A stretch of DNA of 64,000 bases from Okibacterium fritillariae. GTDB taxonomy: Bacteria; Actinomycetota; Actinomycetes; Actinomycetales; Microbacteriaceae. Positions 40,734 to 49,977 of this stretch are shown in pieces. The notes beneath the pieces were generated by a model. That model was not told where the DNA came from. It searched no databases and saw only the letters and a list, made by a program, of their open reading frames with translations. The stretch is from NCBI RefSeq assembly GCF_900167575.1, contig NZ_FUZP01000002.1, forward strand, positions 248,001 through 312,000, given 5' to 3'. Position 1 is the stretch's first letter. The number at the start of each line of letters is the position of its first letter. The position numbers and the translations under genes were made by a program.

Positions 40734-41357
40734 ATGTCGCGGGCACTCTTCATTGTCGACGTGCAGAACGATTTCACCGAGGGTGGCGCTCTGGGCGTCG
40801 ACGGCGGCATCCAGGTGGCGGGTGCCATCACCGAGTACCTCGCGGATCACGCCGACGACTATGCGCTCATCGTGGCCTCGCGTGACTGGCACGACGCCGA
40901 CAACGACAATGGCGGCCACTTCGCGGTCGACACCGACCCGAACTTCGTGGACACGTGGCCCGAGCACTGCGTCGCCGGCACGCCCGGGGCTGACTATCAT
41001 CCGGCTTTCGTCACCGACGAGGTGGACGTGCACGTGCATAAGGGGCAGGGCGAGCCCGCTTATTCGGCCTACGAGGGAGTCGCCGAGAATGGCAGCGCCG
41101 TGCCCGCGCTCGTGGAGGAGCGAGGCATCACCGATATCGACGTGGTGGGCATCGCGACCGACCACTGCGTGCGCGCGACCGTGCTCGACGCGCTGGCGCA
41201 TGGCCGGCGCGTGCGGGTCTTCGAGGACCTCGTCGCGGGCGTGGCACCCGAGAGCACCGTCGCCGCGCTCGAAGAGATGAAGGCCGCGGGGGCTGAAATC
41301 ATGGGGCGCCCCACGATCGACCTCGTCGAAGCGTCGCTCACGACCGAACCCCGGTGA
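40734..41357 (+). CDS. pncA: Nicotinamidase
   Basis: This 207-residue amidase converts nicotinamide to nicotinate for NAD salvage. The catalytic triad is visible as D9 in FIVDVQNDF, K103 in VHKGQG and C145 in ATDHCVRAT. Metal ligands lie in DWHDADNDNGGHF (His53, His62). The ATG at 40734 is preferred to one at 40689, which lies inside dacB. It ends 96 bases before the convergent regulator; that gap contains only CTAGC-type short repeats and a small hairpin (41351-41366). Confidence 0.93.
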   Translation: MSRALFIVDVQNDFTEGGALGVDGGIQVAGAITEYLADHADDYALIVASRDWHDADNDNGGHFAVDTDPNFVDTWPEHCVAGTPGADYHPAFVTDEVDVHVHKGQGEPAYSAYEGVAENGSAVPALVEERGITDIDVVGIATDHCVRATVLDALAHGRRVRVFEDLVAGVAPESTVAALEEMKAAGAEIMGRPTIDLVEASLTTEPR

Positions 41358-41453
41358 CGCCACCGGCTCGCTGACGGCGGGCCCTCGACGCCGACTGAGC
41401 TGCGCCGACGCCAGGGTCGCCTCGACCAGCTAGCCCGCTAGCCAGCCAGCCCG

Positions 41454-42896
41454 TTATTCGCCCTCGTGCCGCTCGAGGAACGCGTACACCTCGGCGTCGT
41501 CGACACCCGGGAACGTGCCGCTCGGCAGCGGCGACAACACGTGCGCGTGCAGCCGCGCACTCGGCCATGCCTGATCGGCCCAGCGCTCGGCCTGCTCGGG
41601 CCGCGGGGTCTTGCAGCACGACGGGTCGGGGCACGTCGACACGGCGCGCGCCGTCGTCTCGCGCCCGCGGAACCACTTCGCCTGCGCGAACGGCACGCCC
41701 ACCGAGATGCTGAACTCCCCGTCGCTCGTCGTGCCCGTCTGAGTGGCGCACCAGAACGTGCCGGCGGGCGTATCGGTGTACTGGTACAGCTCGGTGGTGC
41801 GGTTCGTGCGGTCGAACGCGGCGCGGGCGCTCCACCGCCGGCACAGAATCTGGCCCTCCACGGCGCCGGTGACATCGGTGGGCAGGGGCAACCGGTCGTT
41901 CTCATAGGCCTTCGCGATCGCGCCATCCTCGTCGACCCGCAAGAAGTGCAGGGGCATATCGAGCGTGGATGTCGCCAGGTTCGTCATGCGCAACGCCGCC
42001 GCCTCATGCGTCACACCGAAGGCGTCGCGAAAGTCCTCGACCGCGAGGTTGCGATCCTTCTTCGCCTTCGCGAGGAACTCGACGGCGGCCGTGCGCGGCA
42101 TGAGGCAGGCGGCCGAGAAGTAGTTGATCTCGAGACGCTGCTGCAGGAACTCGGCATAGCTGGCGGGGCGTTCGTGGTCGATCAGCCGGTGCGCCATGGC
42201 CTGCAACGCCATGGCTCGCAGGCCGTGCCCGCCGGGGATGGAGGCGGGCGGCAGATAGATGCGTCCGTTCGCGAGGTCGGTGACACTGCGGGTGGAATGC
42301 GGAAGATCGTTCACGTAGATCAATTGGAAGCCGAGGCGTTCGGCCATGATGCTGACCGTGCGGTGCGTGACGGCGCCGACGCTGTGCCCGGCCGCCTTGA
42401 TCTGTTTCTCGGCGAGGGCGTCGATATCGGGCAGATAGTTGTTGCGGGCGCGCATCCACGCCCGCAGCTCGGTGTTCGCACGCCGAGCCTCCTCGGGGGT
42501 GGCGATGGCGTCTGAGGCGCGGCGCTGCAGCTCGCGGTGCAGGCCCACGAGCGCCGTGAGCGCATCATCCGCCATGCCCTTCGTCGGTTTCACGCGGGGG
42601 AGCGCCAAGCTGCTGTAGAGGGCGCTGCGCTGCGCACGGTCGAGCTCGATCTCGAGGGCGGCGCGCGGGCTCGGAGGTGCGCTGTCGAGCAGCGTGGCGA
42701 GGCTGACGTCGAGGGCCTGGGCGAGCTCACCGAGCTGAGACAGTCTCGGCTCGCGCTTGCCGTTCTCGATGAGGGAGAGCTGGCTGCCCGCGAGGCCGAC
42801 TCGCGTTCCGAGGTCGTCGAGGGTCAGGCCTCGCTCGAGGCGGTGATGGCGGATGCGGTGGCCCAGAGTCACCGGATCGGTAGCGTCGCTGCTCAT
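41454..42896 (-). CDS. RamB-like XRE-family regulator with degenerate ImmA/IrrE domain
   Basis: This 480-residue protein has an N-terminal HTH (about 10-65, LTLDDLGTRVGLAGSQLSLI), a middle region like ImmA/IrrE proteins, and a DUF2083-type C-terminal domain with ILCRRWSARAAF and the Cys-rich CPDPSCC. The zinc protease HExxH is not present: the matching helix reads LQAMAHRLI, so a regulatory rather than catalytic role is likely. In Corynebacterium glutamicum RamB represses acetate and glyoxylate genes. Here the gene is divergent from pckG, which it may control; acs is 14 kb away. Confidence 0.87.
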   Translation of the reverse strand: MSSDATDPVTLGHRIRHHRLERGLTLDDLGTRVGLAGSQLSLIENGKREPRLSQLGELAQALDVSLATLLDSAPPSPRAALEIELDRAQRSALYSSLALPRVKPTKGMADDALTALVGLHRELQRRASDAIATPEEARRANTELRAWMRARNNYLPDIDALAEKQIKAAGHSVGAVTHRTVSIMAERLGFQLIYVNDLPHSTRSVTDLANGRIYLPPASIPGGHGLRAMALQAMAHRLIDHERPASYAEFLQQRLEINYFSAACLMPRTAAVEFLAKAKKDRNLAVEDFRDAFGVTHEAAALRMTNLATSTLDMPLHFLRVDEDGAIAKAYENDRLPLPTDVTGAVEGQILCRRWSARAAFDRTNRTTELYQYTDTPAGTFWCATQTGTTSDGEFSISVGVPFAQAKWFRGRETTARAVSTCPDPSCCKTPRPEQAERWADQAWPSARLHAHVLSPLPSGTFPGVDDAEVYAFLERHEGE

Positions 42897-42906
42897 TTCT
42901 TCACGA

Positions 42907-42949
42907 TAGCGAAAGAATGACCATTCTTAACACCCCGGGTTAGCGAAAG
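42907..42949. promoter_or_regulatory. Candidate operator region between ramB-like gene and pckG
   Basis: The 127-base divergent gap holds an inverted repeat, AAGAATG-AC-CATTCTT (42913-42928), and a direct repeat of TAGCGAAAG (42907-42915 and 42941-42949). These overlap and are placed to affect both promoters. They are candidates for binding by the RamB-like protein. Confidence 0.45.
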
Positions 42950-43023
42950 TCTGTCGATTGCTGCATCAGGCTGGAGTTACGGATCACCGACGACCGGCCT
43001 GACGCCGAGAAGGAGACGCGACC

Positions 43024-45027
43024 ATGACGATCGCTCCCGACCGAAAAGAACGTGCCACCATCGAGCGCGCGGACGCCGGCCTTCGCTCCGCCGGACATCG
43101 CTCCACAGCCGCTGCTTCCACCACCGCTTCCTCCACAGCCACCGCTGCCGCCACCGCTCCCGCCACCGCTCCCGCCTCGGCCCCCGTTGCTCGCGCCACC
43201 CGAGCCGAGCGAGTGACCCCGGCCGCCGACAACCCCTACGAGGGCCGCGGGCTGGCCGGGTTGCGCGCCTGGGTGGCCGAGGTCGCCGCGCTGACGACGC
43301 CCGACAGCATCCACTGGTGCACGGGTTCGACCGCCGAGAATTACGAGCTGACGCGGCAGGCCGTGGCCGACGGTTCCCTGTTGCAGCTCAACCCCGAGTG
43401 GCGCCCCAACAGCTACCTGGCGCGTTCGGCGGCCTCCGATGTCGCCCGCGTCGAGGCGCGCACGTTCATCTGCTCGGCCGACGAGGCGGAGGCCGGCCCC
43501 ACCAACAATTGGCGCGAGCCATCCGCCCTGCGCGCCGAGCTCGAGGGCGTTCTGGCGGGCAGCATGCGCGGCCGCACCCTCTACGTCGTCCCGTTCTCGC
43601 TCGGCCCCGTCGGCGGCCCGCTCTCGCTCATCGGCGTGCAGCTGACCGACTCGCCCTACGCCGTGCTCTCGATGGGCATCATGACGCGTACCGGCGATCG
43701 CGTGCTCGACCAGATCGCCGCGGGAACCCCCTGGGTGCGCACGCTGCACTCCCTCGGCGCGCCGCTCGAGGAGGGCCAGGCCGATGTCGCCTGGCCCTGC
43801 AACGACGACAAGTACATCGCGCATTTCCCCGACACCCGCGAGGTCATCTCCTACGGGTCGGGCTACGGCGGCAACGCGCTGCTGGCCAAGAAGTGTGTGG
43901 CTCTGCGCATCGCGTCGGTCATCGGGCGCGACGAGGGATGGCTGGCCGAGCACATGCTCCTCATCCGCATCACGTCGCCCGAGGGCAATCGCTACCACGT
44001 GGCCGCGGCGTTCCCGTCGGCGTGCGGCAAGACGAACCTGGCCATGCTGCGCTCGTCGCGCCCCGGATGGCGGGTCGAGACGCTCGGCGACGACATCACG
44101 TGGATGAAGCCGGGCGCCGACGGCCGATTGTGGGCGATCAACCCCGAGGCGGGTTTCTTCGGCGTTGCGCCGGGCACGGGCGAGGCGACGAACCGCACGG
44201 CCGTCGAGACGCTGTGGGGCAACACGATCTTCACGAACGTGGCCCTGCGCGACGACGGCGACGTCTGGTGGGAGGGCCTCACCGAGACGCCGCCCGCGCA
44301 CCTCGTCGACTGGCGGGGCGAGCACTGGACGCCCGACGCGGGTCGACCGGCCGCGCATCCGAATTCGCGGTTCACGGTGTCGGCGTCGCAGTGCCCGACG
44401 CTCGCCGAGGGATGGGATGAGCCCGTCGCCCTCGACGCGATCGTGTTCGGCGGGCGCCGCGCCACCAACGTGCCGCTCGTCACCGAGGCGAGCGACTGGG
44501 CGAACGGTGTGTTCTTCGGCGCCACGATCTCGTCGGAGAAGACCGCGGCGGCCGAGGGCACGGTGGGCGAGTTGCGCCGCGACCCGTTCGCCATGCTGCC
44601 GTTCTGCGGCTACAACATGGCCGACTACTGGGCCCACTGGCTGCGCGTCGGCCGCACGCTGTCGCCCGCGGGCACCCCCAAGATCTTCCAGGTCAACTGG
44701 TTCCGCAAGGGTGAGGATGGCTCGTTCCTCTGGCCCGGCTTCGGCGAGAACATGCGCGTGCTCGAGTGGATGGTGCGCCGCATCGAACGCTCTGTGCCCG
44801 CCGCCCAGTCGCCCCTCGGCCTCGTGCCGGCGCCCGGCGACCTGAACGTCGACGGCCTCGATGTCGCACCGGATGCCCTCGCCGAACTGTTCGCGGTCGA
44901 TCGAGAGTCCTGGCTGGCCGAGGCTCAGCTGACCGAGGACTTCTTCGACACGTTCGGCACCCGGGTTCCCGCGGCCCTGCGCGCGGAGCTAGCCGCCCTG
45001 CGCTACCGCCTCCGTCAGGCGGAGTAG
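43024..45027 (+). CDS. pckG: Phosphoenolpyruvate carboxykinase (GTP)
   Basis: This 667-residue enzyme converts oxaloacetate and GTP to phosphoenolpyruvate, the first step of gluconeogenesis. The P-loop [11 protein letters not shown] (K336), [25 protein letters not shown] and [11 protein letters not shown] are specific to the GTP-dependent class. Residues 25-60 are an Ala/Thr/Pro-rich extension absent from most homologues; an internal start is possible, but the ATG at 43024 has GGAGACG upstream. It diverges from the RamB-like regulator and ends at a strong terminator. Confidence 0.96.
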   Translation: MTIAPDRKERATIERADAGLRSAGHRSTAAASTTASSTATAAATAPATAPASAPVARATRAERVTPAADNPYEGRGLAGLRAWVAEVAALTTPDSIHWCTGSTAENYELTRQAVADGSLLQLNPEWRPNSYLARSAASDVARVEARTFICSADEAEAGPTNNWREPSALRAELEGVLAGSMRGRTLYVVPFSLGPVGGPLSLIGVQLTDSPYAVLSMGIMTRTGDRVLDQIAAGTPWVRTLHSLGAPLEEGQADVAWPCNDDKYIAHFPDTREVISYGSGYGGNALLAKKCVALRIASVIGRDEGWLAEHMLLIRITSPEGNRYHVAAAFPSACGKTNLAMLRSSRPGWRVETLGDDITWMKPGADGRLWAINPEAGFFGVAPGTGEATNRTAVETLWGNTIFTNVALRDDGDVWWEGLTETPPAHLVDWRGEHWTPDAGRPAAHPNSRFTVSASQCPTLAEGWDEPVALDAIVFGGRRATNVPLVTEASDWANGVFFGATISSEKTAAAEGTVGELRRDPFAMLPFCGYNMADYWAHWLRVGRTLSPAGTPKIFQVNWFRKGEDGSFLWPGFGENMRVLEWMVRRIERSVPAAQSPLGLVPAPGDLNVDGLDVAPDALAELFAVDRESWLAEAQLTEDFFDTFGTRVPAALRAELAALRYRLRQAE

Positions 45028-45040
45028 CGCCCCACAGACG

Positions 45041-45091
45041 ACGAAGCCGGACTGCGGCCCGCTGGGGGCCTGGGCAGTCCGGCTTCGTTTT
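45041..45091 (+). terminator. Rho-independent terminator of pckG
   Basis: A perfect 15-bp stem (45041-45055 with 45074-45088) closes an 18-base loop and runs into TTTT. It begins 14 bases after the pckG stop. Confidence 0.9.
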
Positions 45092-45123
45092 GTGCGCGGG
45101 GGCATGACGCGGCATCGAGCCCC

Positions 45124-45178
45124 GCAGAGCAGAGCAGAGCAGAGCAGTGCCGAGCAGCGCAGTGCCGAGCAGTGCCGC
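45124..45178. repeat. Pentanucleotide tandem repeat (GCAGA/GCCGA/GCAGT)
   Basis: Eleven consecutive five-base units, four GCAGA followed by GCAGT, GCCGA, GCAGC, GCAGT, GCCGA, GCAGT and GCCGC, fill the end of the gap between pckG and the ABC transporter. The last unit touches the transporter stop codon. It looks like a simple-sequence repeat in decay. Confidence 0.85.
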
Positions 45179-47235
45179 TACACGAGCAACTGGTGCTTGG
45201 CGAGGTCGCGGTAGAGCGGCGTGGTCTGCACGAGCTCGGAGTGTGTGCCCACGCCGACGACCTTGCCCTGGTCGATGACGACGATCTGGTCGCTGTCGAC
45301 GACGGTGGAGAGGCGGTGCGCGATGACGATCATGGTGCGGTCTTCGGCCACCGCGTCGATGGCTTCGCGCATCTTCTGCTCGTTCGCGCCGTCGAGGGAC
45401 GACGTGGACTCGTCGAGCAGCAGGATCGGGGGAGCGGACAGCAGCGCGCGGGCGATGGCGAGCCGCTGGCGTTCGCCGCCCGACAGCATGATGCCGTCTT
45501 CGCCGACGAGGGCGCTGAGCCCGGCCGGGTCGCGATCGAGCACGTCGCCCAGGTTCACCGAGCGCAGCACGTGCACGCACGCTTCGTCGGTGGCGTTGGG
45601 CGAGGCCAGCAGCAGGTTGTCGCGCAGTGTTCCAGCGAGCACGGGTGCGTCTTGTTCGACGTAGCCCAGCTGGCCGCGCAGCGCCGTGCGCTCGAGGGTG
45701 CGGATATCGACGCCGCCCATGCGCACGCTGCCCGACTCGGGGTCGTAGAAGCGCTCGATGAGTCCGAGGATGGTGGACTTGCCGGCGCCGGACGGACCGA
45801 CAAGGGCGGTGCGCTTGCCACGCGGGACCTCGAAGCTGATGCCCCGCAGGATGGGGTCGCCCGCGACGCGCTTGGTGACCGTGGAGGAGATCGCCGCGGC
45901 ATCCTCGGCCTGTGTATCGGCGATCTGGGTTTCTGCGTCGGCGAGCTGGGCCTCGACGGCGGCGAGTTCGGCAGCGCGCGTTTCCTCACGCGCAACCGTG
46001 TCGACGCCGCCGAGAGCGTCGGCGACAACCGCCGATGTGGGCTCGCCGGCAGGGGTCAGCGCCGAGTCATCCGCACCCGGCGGGATGGCCGCGGGGGAGT
46101 AGCGGAACGTGACGTCGACGAACTCGATGGCGGGTGCGTCGTGGTTCCACGAGCCCGGGTCGGCGACGGTGCGCGCGATGGCCTCGTCGTTGGCGTTCTC
46201 GAGGGGCAGGTCGATGATCTCCTGGATGCGGCCGAGCGCGCCGAGAGCCTGGTTGGTGGCGCTGATGGCGCCGAAGGCCTGGCCGAGCGGCATGATCATC
46301 ATGAACAGGAACAGGATGAACGCGACCAGGTTGGCCACCGTGATGGCGCCTGAGGCGACGCGGAAACCGCCGACGCCCAGCACCACGAGGAACGATACCT
46401 GCATGGCGACGCCGGCGACGGGCACGACGAGGGCCGAGATCTTGGCCACGTCGATGCCCATGTCGAAGGCACCCTTGGCGTCTTTCTCGACGCTGGCGAT
46501 CTCGCGCTCGGTGGCGTTGGAGGCGCGCACCGTGCGCACCGAGCTGATGGCGCGCTCTACGGCCGCGGCGAGGTCGCCGACCTTGGCCTGGGCGCGCGCG
46601 CTGGCCTGGCGGATGCGGCCCGAGAGCACGGTGACGACGACGACCGACACGGCGATGACCAGCACGGTGAGGCCCAAGAGGACGGGGTCGATGATGAGCA
46701 TGGCGATGAGCGCGCCGACGAACGTGAGCGAACCGCCGATGGCCTCGACGAGACCTTGCGTGAGCACGGCGCGCAGCAGCGTGGTGTCGCTGCCGACGCG
46801 GGAGACGAGGTCGCCCGTGCGGCGCGTGTCGAACTCGGAGATGGGCAGGTGCAGCATGCGCGCTACGAGACGGCGGCGGCTCGAGAGCACGACGCCCTCA
46901 CCCGTGCGCTGCAGCAGGTAGTGCTGGTAGCCCGAGATGATCGACGACACGACGACGAGCGCGATGAGCCCCCATACGAGGCCGCCGAGCCCGCCGCCTT
47001 CGCCCACGACCGAGATGACCTGCGACACGAGCAGCGGCTGTGCCAGGGATGCGGCCGCGCCGAGGATCGACAGGCCGATCACGAAGTAGAGCACCTTCTT
47101 GTGCTCGAACAGATAAGGGAGCAGCTGCCCGAAGGTGGCGCGCGGCCCCTCGGGCGTGCCGCCACGGCGCCCGAAGGGGCTGCGGCGGGCGGAGGACGTG
47201 CGCGGGGTCTCAGAGGATGACATCTGTTCTTTCAT
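45178..47235 (-). CDS. ABC exporter half-transporter (fused membrane and ATPase domains) with an insertion
   Basis: This 685-residue protein has six membrane helices (about 45-330) and a C-terminal nucleotide-binding domain: Walker A VGPSGAGKST (479-488), signature MLSGGERQRL, Walker B PILLLDES and switch AHRLST. It most likely exports a drug, lipid or peptide as a dimer. Between the first strand of the ATPase (FVDVTFRYSP, ends 381) and PILRGISFEV (461) lies an extra stretch of about 79 residues. It is Ala/Asp/Glu-rich and partly coiled-coil-like (REETRAAELAAVEAQLADAE); homologues normally have about 5-10 residues there. The start may be the ATG at 47235 or the one at 47223. No partner half-transporter is adjacent. 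Confidence 0.9.
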   Translation of the reverse strand: MKEQMSSSETPRTSSARRSPFGRRGGTPEGPRATFGQLLPYLFEHKKVLYFVIGLSILGAAASLAQPLLVSQVISVVGEGGGLGGLVWGLIALVVVSSIISGYQHYLLQRTGEGVVLSSRRRLVARMLHLPISEFDTRRTGDLVSRVGSDTTLLRAVLTQGLVEAIGGSLTFVGALIAMLIIDPVLLGLTVLVIAVSVVVVTVLSGRIRQASARAQAKVGDLAAAVERAISSVRTVRASNATEREIASVEKDAKGAFDMGIDVAKISALVVPVAGVAMQVSFLVVLGVGGFRVASGAITVANLVAFILFLFMMIMPLGQAFGAISATNQALGALGRIQEIIDLPLENANDEAIARTVADPGSWNHDAPAIEFVDVTFRYSPAAIPPGADDSALTPAGEPTSAVVADALGGVDTVAREETRAAELAAVEAQLADAETQIADTQAEDAAAISSTVTKRVAGDPILRGISFEVPRGKRTALVGPSGAGKSTILGLIERFYDPESGSVRMGGVDIRTLERTALRGQLGYVEQDAPVLAGTLRDNLLLASPNATDEACVHVLRSVNLGDVLDRDPAGLSALVGEDGIMLSGGERQRLAIARALLSAPPILLLDESTSSLDGANEQKMREAIDAVAEDRTMIVIAHRLSTVVDSDQIVVIDQGKVVGVGTHSELVQTTPLYRDLAKHQLLV

Positions 47236-47290
47236 CTGTCGTGGTTCGTGATCGACCCCTCTAATCTACGTCTCTTTCCCGGGGGCGGCG

Positions 47291-47995
47291 TCAGAGGCCC
47301 GGACCTCTCTCGGAGCGAGCTGTGTTCGGCAGAAGGCCGAGGGGATCGGCTGCGCAATCGAGGAAGATCGCATCGTTCTTGCTGAACGGATAGGCGCCTG
47401 ATCGTCTATCGCGGTCGAAGTCCTTGCTCGAGTAGCCCTCGGGTGCCAATCCTCGATCGACCAGGCAGGCGGCCATGATGCTCTGCTCGGGTTCGTGGGC
47501 GGGGTTTCGGGCGATCGACCAGAACAGTGGCGACACCGACTCATACGACCCGCTACAGGCGAGGAACTCCTCACCCGGGTCGGACGGATCGAACGACTCT
47601 GGAGCTCCGTCTTGCGTGTACCCGCCGCCGGGTGTGAACGCTCGCACCTCGAAACCCAGGGTGAGCGCGCAGGCGGCGAACTCCTGCTCGACCCGCGTGA
47701 GTTCGTCGGCCGTGATCAGACCGTCCGACAGGATGTCTTTGCTCGTCGGATCTTCTGCGCTCGACAGTGCTTCGTCGAATTCGAGTGCCCACGGTCCTGT
47801 GAACAGGCTCGACGCCGGGCCCGAGCTGGCACTCGCGGAGGTGGTCGCTCCAGACCGAGCTCCGTCTGCGGATACCGTCGACATGGAACACGCGGTTGTA
47901 CCGAGGCCGCACGCCGCGGCGACTGCCACGGCGGCGATGAAGCGGCGGCGCGCCGACGTAGGCCTTCTTCTGTAGGCCGCACATAAGGCACCCAT
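47291..47995 (-). CDS. Lipoprotein of unknown function paired with a small secreted protein
   Basis: This 234-residue protein has a basic leader, a hydrophobic stretch and the Cys of GTTAC (C36) as lipidation site. The mature part has four Cys (FAACALTLG, FLACSGSYE, AACLVDRG, FLDCAADP) that could form two disulfides. A 110-residue C-terminal region contains DFDRDRRSGAYPF. No family is recognised. The ATG at 47995 follows the upstream gene's TGA by one base (TGACATG), so the two are coupled. A/T-ending codons are more frequent than in neighbours. Confidence 0.75.
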   Translation of the reverse strand: MGALCAAYRRRPTSARRRFIAAVAVAAACGLGTTACSMSTVSADGARSGATTSASASSGPASSLFTGPWALEFDEALSSAEDPTSKDILSDGLITADELTRVEQEFAACALTLGFEVRAFTPGGGYTQDGAPESFDPSDPGEEFLACSGSYESVSPLFWSIARNPAHEPEQSIMAACLVDRGLAPEGYSSKDFDRDRRSGAYPFSKNDAIFLDCAADPLGLLPNTARSERGPGL

Positions 47996-47996
47996 G

Positions 47997-48275
47997 TCAG
48001 TAGGTCGTCGTGCCTGACGAGCGCCAATCGACATATGACGGCACCGCGCTTGTGCCGTAGAGACCCACCCGTGGGCCGCGCACGATTGTCTTGGCCGGTC
48101 CCCGTTTGACCCAGTGCCGGATGTCGAAGCATTTGTAGTTGTAGGACGCATCGCGACGTGTCTGGTAACACGTCACCGCCGACGCGTCATCGATCGCCAC
48201 AGGCACCAAGCCGCTGCCCAGAACCATCCCAGCGAGCAGCGCAGCGCTCGCGCGCAGTCCGTTCCGTCGTCTCAT
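47997..48275 (-). CDS. Small secreted protein of unknown function
   Basis: This 92-residue protein has a clear signal peptide (RRRNGLRAS start, hydrophobic 9-27), with likely cleavage after ASA at residue 33. The mature part of about 59 residues is basic and aromatic, has Cys36 and Cys49 that may form a disulfide, and ends in SSGTTTY. The size and secretion signal recall bacteriocins or small inhibitors, but no known family is recognised. The downstream lipoprotein gene starts one base after its stop. The ATG at 48275 has GAGGACGAC upstream. Confidence 0.72.
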   Translation of the reverse strand: MRRRNGLRASAALLAGMVLGSGLVPVAIDDASAVTCYQTRRDASYNYKCFDIRHWVKRGPAKTIVRGPRVGLYGTSAVPSYVDWRSSGTTTY

Positions 48276-48487
48276 GTCGTCCTCCTGATCCGGCAGCGCA
48301 CGCTGCATCACAGCGAGTGTGCTCCTTTCACGTCTCACGAGGAGGGGCTCGGACGCGTTCCTGATGGATGCTCATTCGCGAAGTAGCGGCTGAGCAGGGA
48401 AAAGTACCCGTGAATGCGCCGCAACTAGCGTCGAAAAGATTCCCCCTCCCGTAGCGTGTCGCGCGTGAGTCGGACGCAGACGACGAA

Positions 48488-48532
48488 AACGGGGGCGGAT
48501 GCCGGGCCGAAGCTCCGACATCCGCCCCCGTT
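48488..48532 (-). terminator. Rho-independent terminator of the MHS transporter gene
   Basis: A perfect 14-bp stem (48488-48501 with 48519-48532) runs into TTTT on the minus strand. It lies 33 bases beyond the transporter stop. The rest of 48276-48564 shows no gene; it should also hold the promoter of the secreted-protein pair. Confidence 0.85.
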
Positions 48533-48564
48533 CGGCCGCGCGAGGCGGTCAGGAGGTGTGCTGG

Positions 48565-49977
48565 CTAGGCGACATCGTTCTCGTAGTCGACGTCCTTGGT
48601 CTCCTTGCTCAGGAAGAGCGCGATGAGCGTGAGCACGGCGGCGGCGCTCAGGTAGGTGCCCACGAGGAACACGCTGCCGTCGGCCAGCTGCCACAGGAAG
48701 ACGGCGATGAACGGTGCGACGGCCGCACCGAGGATCGACGACACGTTGTAGCTGATCGCCGAGCCGGTGTAACGCACGTTGCCGGGGAACAGTTCGGGCA
48801 GCTGCGCACCCATCGGGCCGAAGGTGAGGCCCATGAGCGTGAAGCCGATGACGAGCAGCGCCATGACGCCCACGAAGCCGGCGCCGAACAGCGGCACCCA
48901 GAGCAGACCGAAGACGAGGATGCCGAGGGTCACGGTCATGAGCATCTTGCGGCGACCGAACTTCTCGGCCAGCGGCCCGGCGACGAGCGTGAAGATTCCG
49001 AAGAACACGACGCCGACGATGAGCATGATGAGGAAGTCGTTGCGGGCGTAGCCGAGCCCGGGCACGAACGTGTCGATCGCCTCGGCCGACATGGGCTTGC
49101 CCTTGGCCTCGGCGCCCGCCTGAGCGGCCTCGAGTGTGGAGGCGGTGGTGCCGAACGTGAGCGTGAACGTGGTCATCAGGTAGAACAGCACGTAGGTGGC
49201 CAACATGATGAACGTTCCGAGGATGAGCTGACGCCAGCTCGTCTTGAACACGCGGGCGAGCGGCAGCTTGGCCACCTCACCCTTCTCGACGACCTTCTGG
49301 AACGCGGGCGTCTCGACGAGCTTTAGACGCACGTAGAGGCCGACGATGACGAGCACGGCCGAGATCAGGAACGGGATGCGCCAGCCCCACGCCGCGAACG
49401 CCTCGGGGGAGAGGCCCACGCTCAACCACAGGAAGATGAGGTTGGCGATGATGAAGCCGATGGGGGCGCCCAGCTGCGGGAACGTTCCGTAGATGGCGCG
49501 CTTGTTCTTGGGGGCGTTCTCGGTGGCGAGGAGGGCTGCGCCGCTCCATTCGCCGCCGAGGCCGAGGCCCTGCGCGAAACGCATGATGACGAGGAGGGCC
49601 GGGGCCCAGAACTCCCAGCCGGGGACCTGGGCGGTGGGCAGGCATCCGATCAGGACGGTAGCGATGCCCATGGTCAGCAGGGAGGCGACGAGCGTGCCCT
49701 TGCGGCCGATGCGGTCACCGAAGTGGCCGAAGAGGATGGAGCCGATGGGGCGCGCGACGAAGGCGGCACCGAAGGCGGCGAACGACGAGAGCAGGGCGGT
49801 GGCCGGGTCTTGGTTCGGGAAGAAGAGCGCCGGGAAGACGAGCACGGCGGCCGTGGCGTAGACGTAGAAGTCGTAGAACTCGATCGACGTGCCGACGAGG
49901 CTCGCGATGACGACGCGCGAACGCGGATTGACGGGGGCCGGGGCGGCGGATGCGGATGACGAAACTGATGTGGACAT
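48565..49977 (-). CDS. MFS transporter, metabolite:H+ symporter (MHS) family
   Basis: This 470-residue protein has 12 predicted membrane helices. The N-terminal GTSIEFYDFYVYATAA, GHFGDRIGRKGTLV in loop 2-3 and QGLGLGGEWSGAALL in helix 5 are typical of MHS proton symporters for organic acids or betaines. The substrate cannot be told. The ATG at 49977 is the first after a frame-open but unlikely Arg-rich upstream stretch. The 299-base region upstream contains no gene but has a CA-rich tract (about 50196-50222) and the rib operon terminator. Confidence 0.9.
   Translation of the reverse strand: MSTSVSSSASAAPAPVNPRSRVVIASLVGTSIEFYDFYVYATAAVLVFPALFFPNQDPATALLSSFAAFGAAFVARPIGSILFGHFGDRIGRKGTLVASLLTMGIATVLIGCLPTAQVPGWEFWAPALLVIMRFAQGLGLGGEWSGAALLATENAPKNKRAIYGTFPQLGAPIGFIIANLIFLWLSVGLSPEAFAAWGWRIPFLISAVLVIVGLYVRLKLVETPAFQKVVEKGEVAKLPLARVFKTSWRQLILGTFIMLATYVLFYLMTTFTLTFGTTASTLEAAQAGAEAKGKPMSAEAIDTFVPGLGYARNDFLIMLIVGVVFFGIFTLVAGPLAEKFGRRKMLMTVTLGILVFGLLWVPLFGAGFVGVMALLVIGFTLMGLTFGPMGAQLPELFPGNVRYTGSAISYNVSSILGAAVAPFIAVFLWQLADGSVFLVGTYLSAAAVLTLIALFLSKETKDVDYENDVA

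Noticed and set aside
47997-48275. Small secreted protein as a lactococcin 972-type bacteriocin.
   Set aside because: Size and signal peptide fit, but the Trp/Tyr pattern and C-terminus of that family are not present, so no family is assigned.
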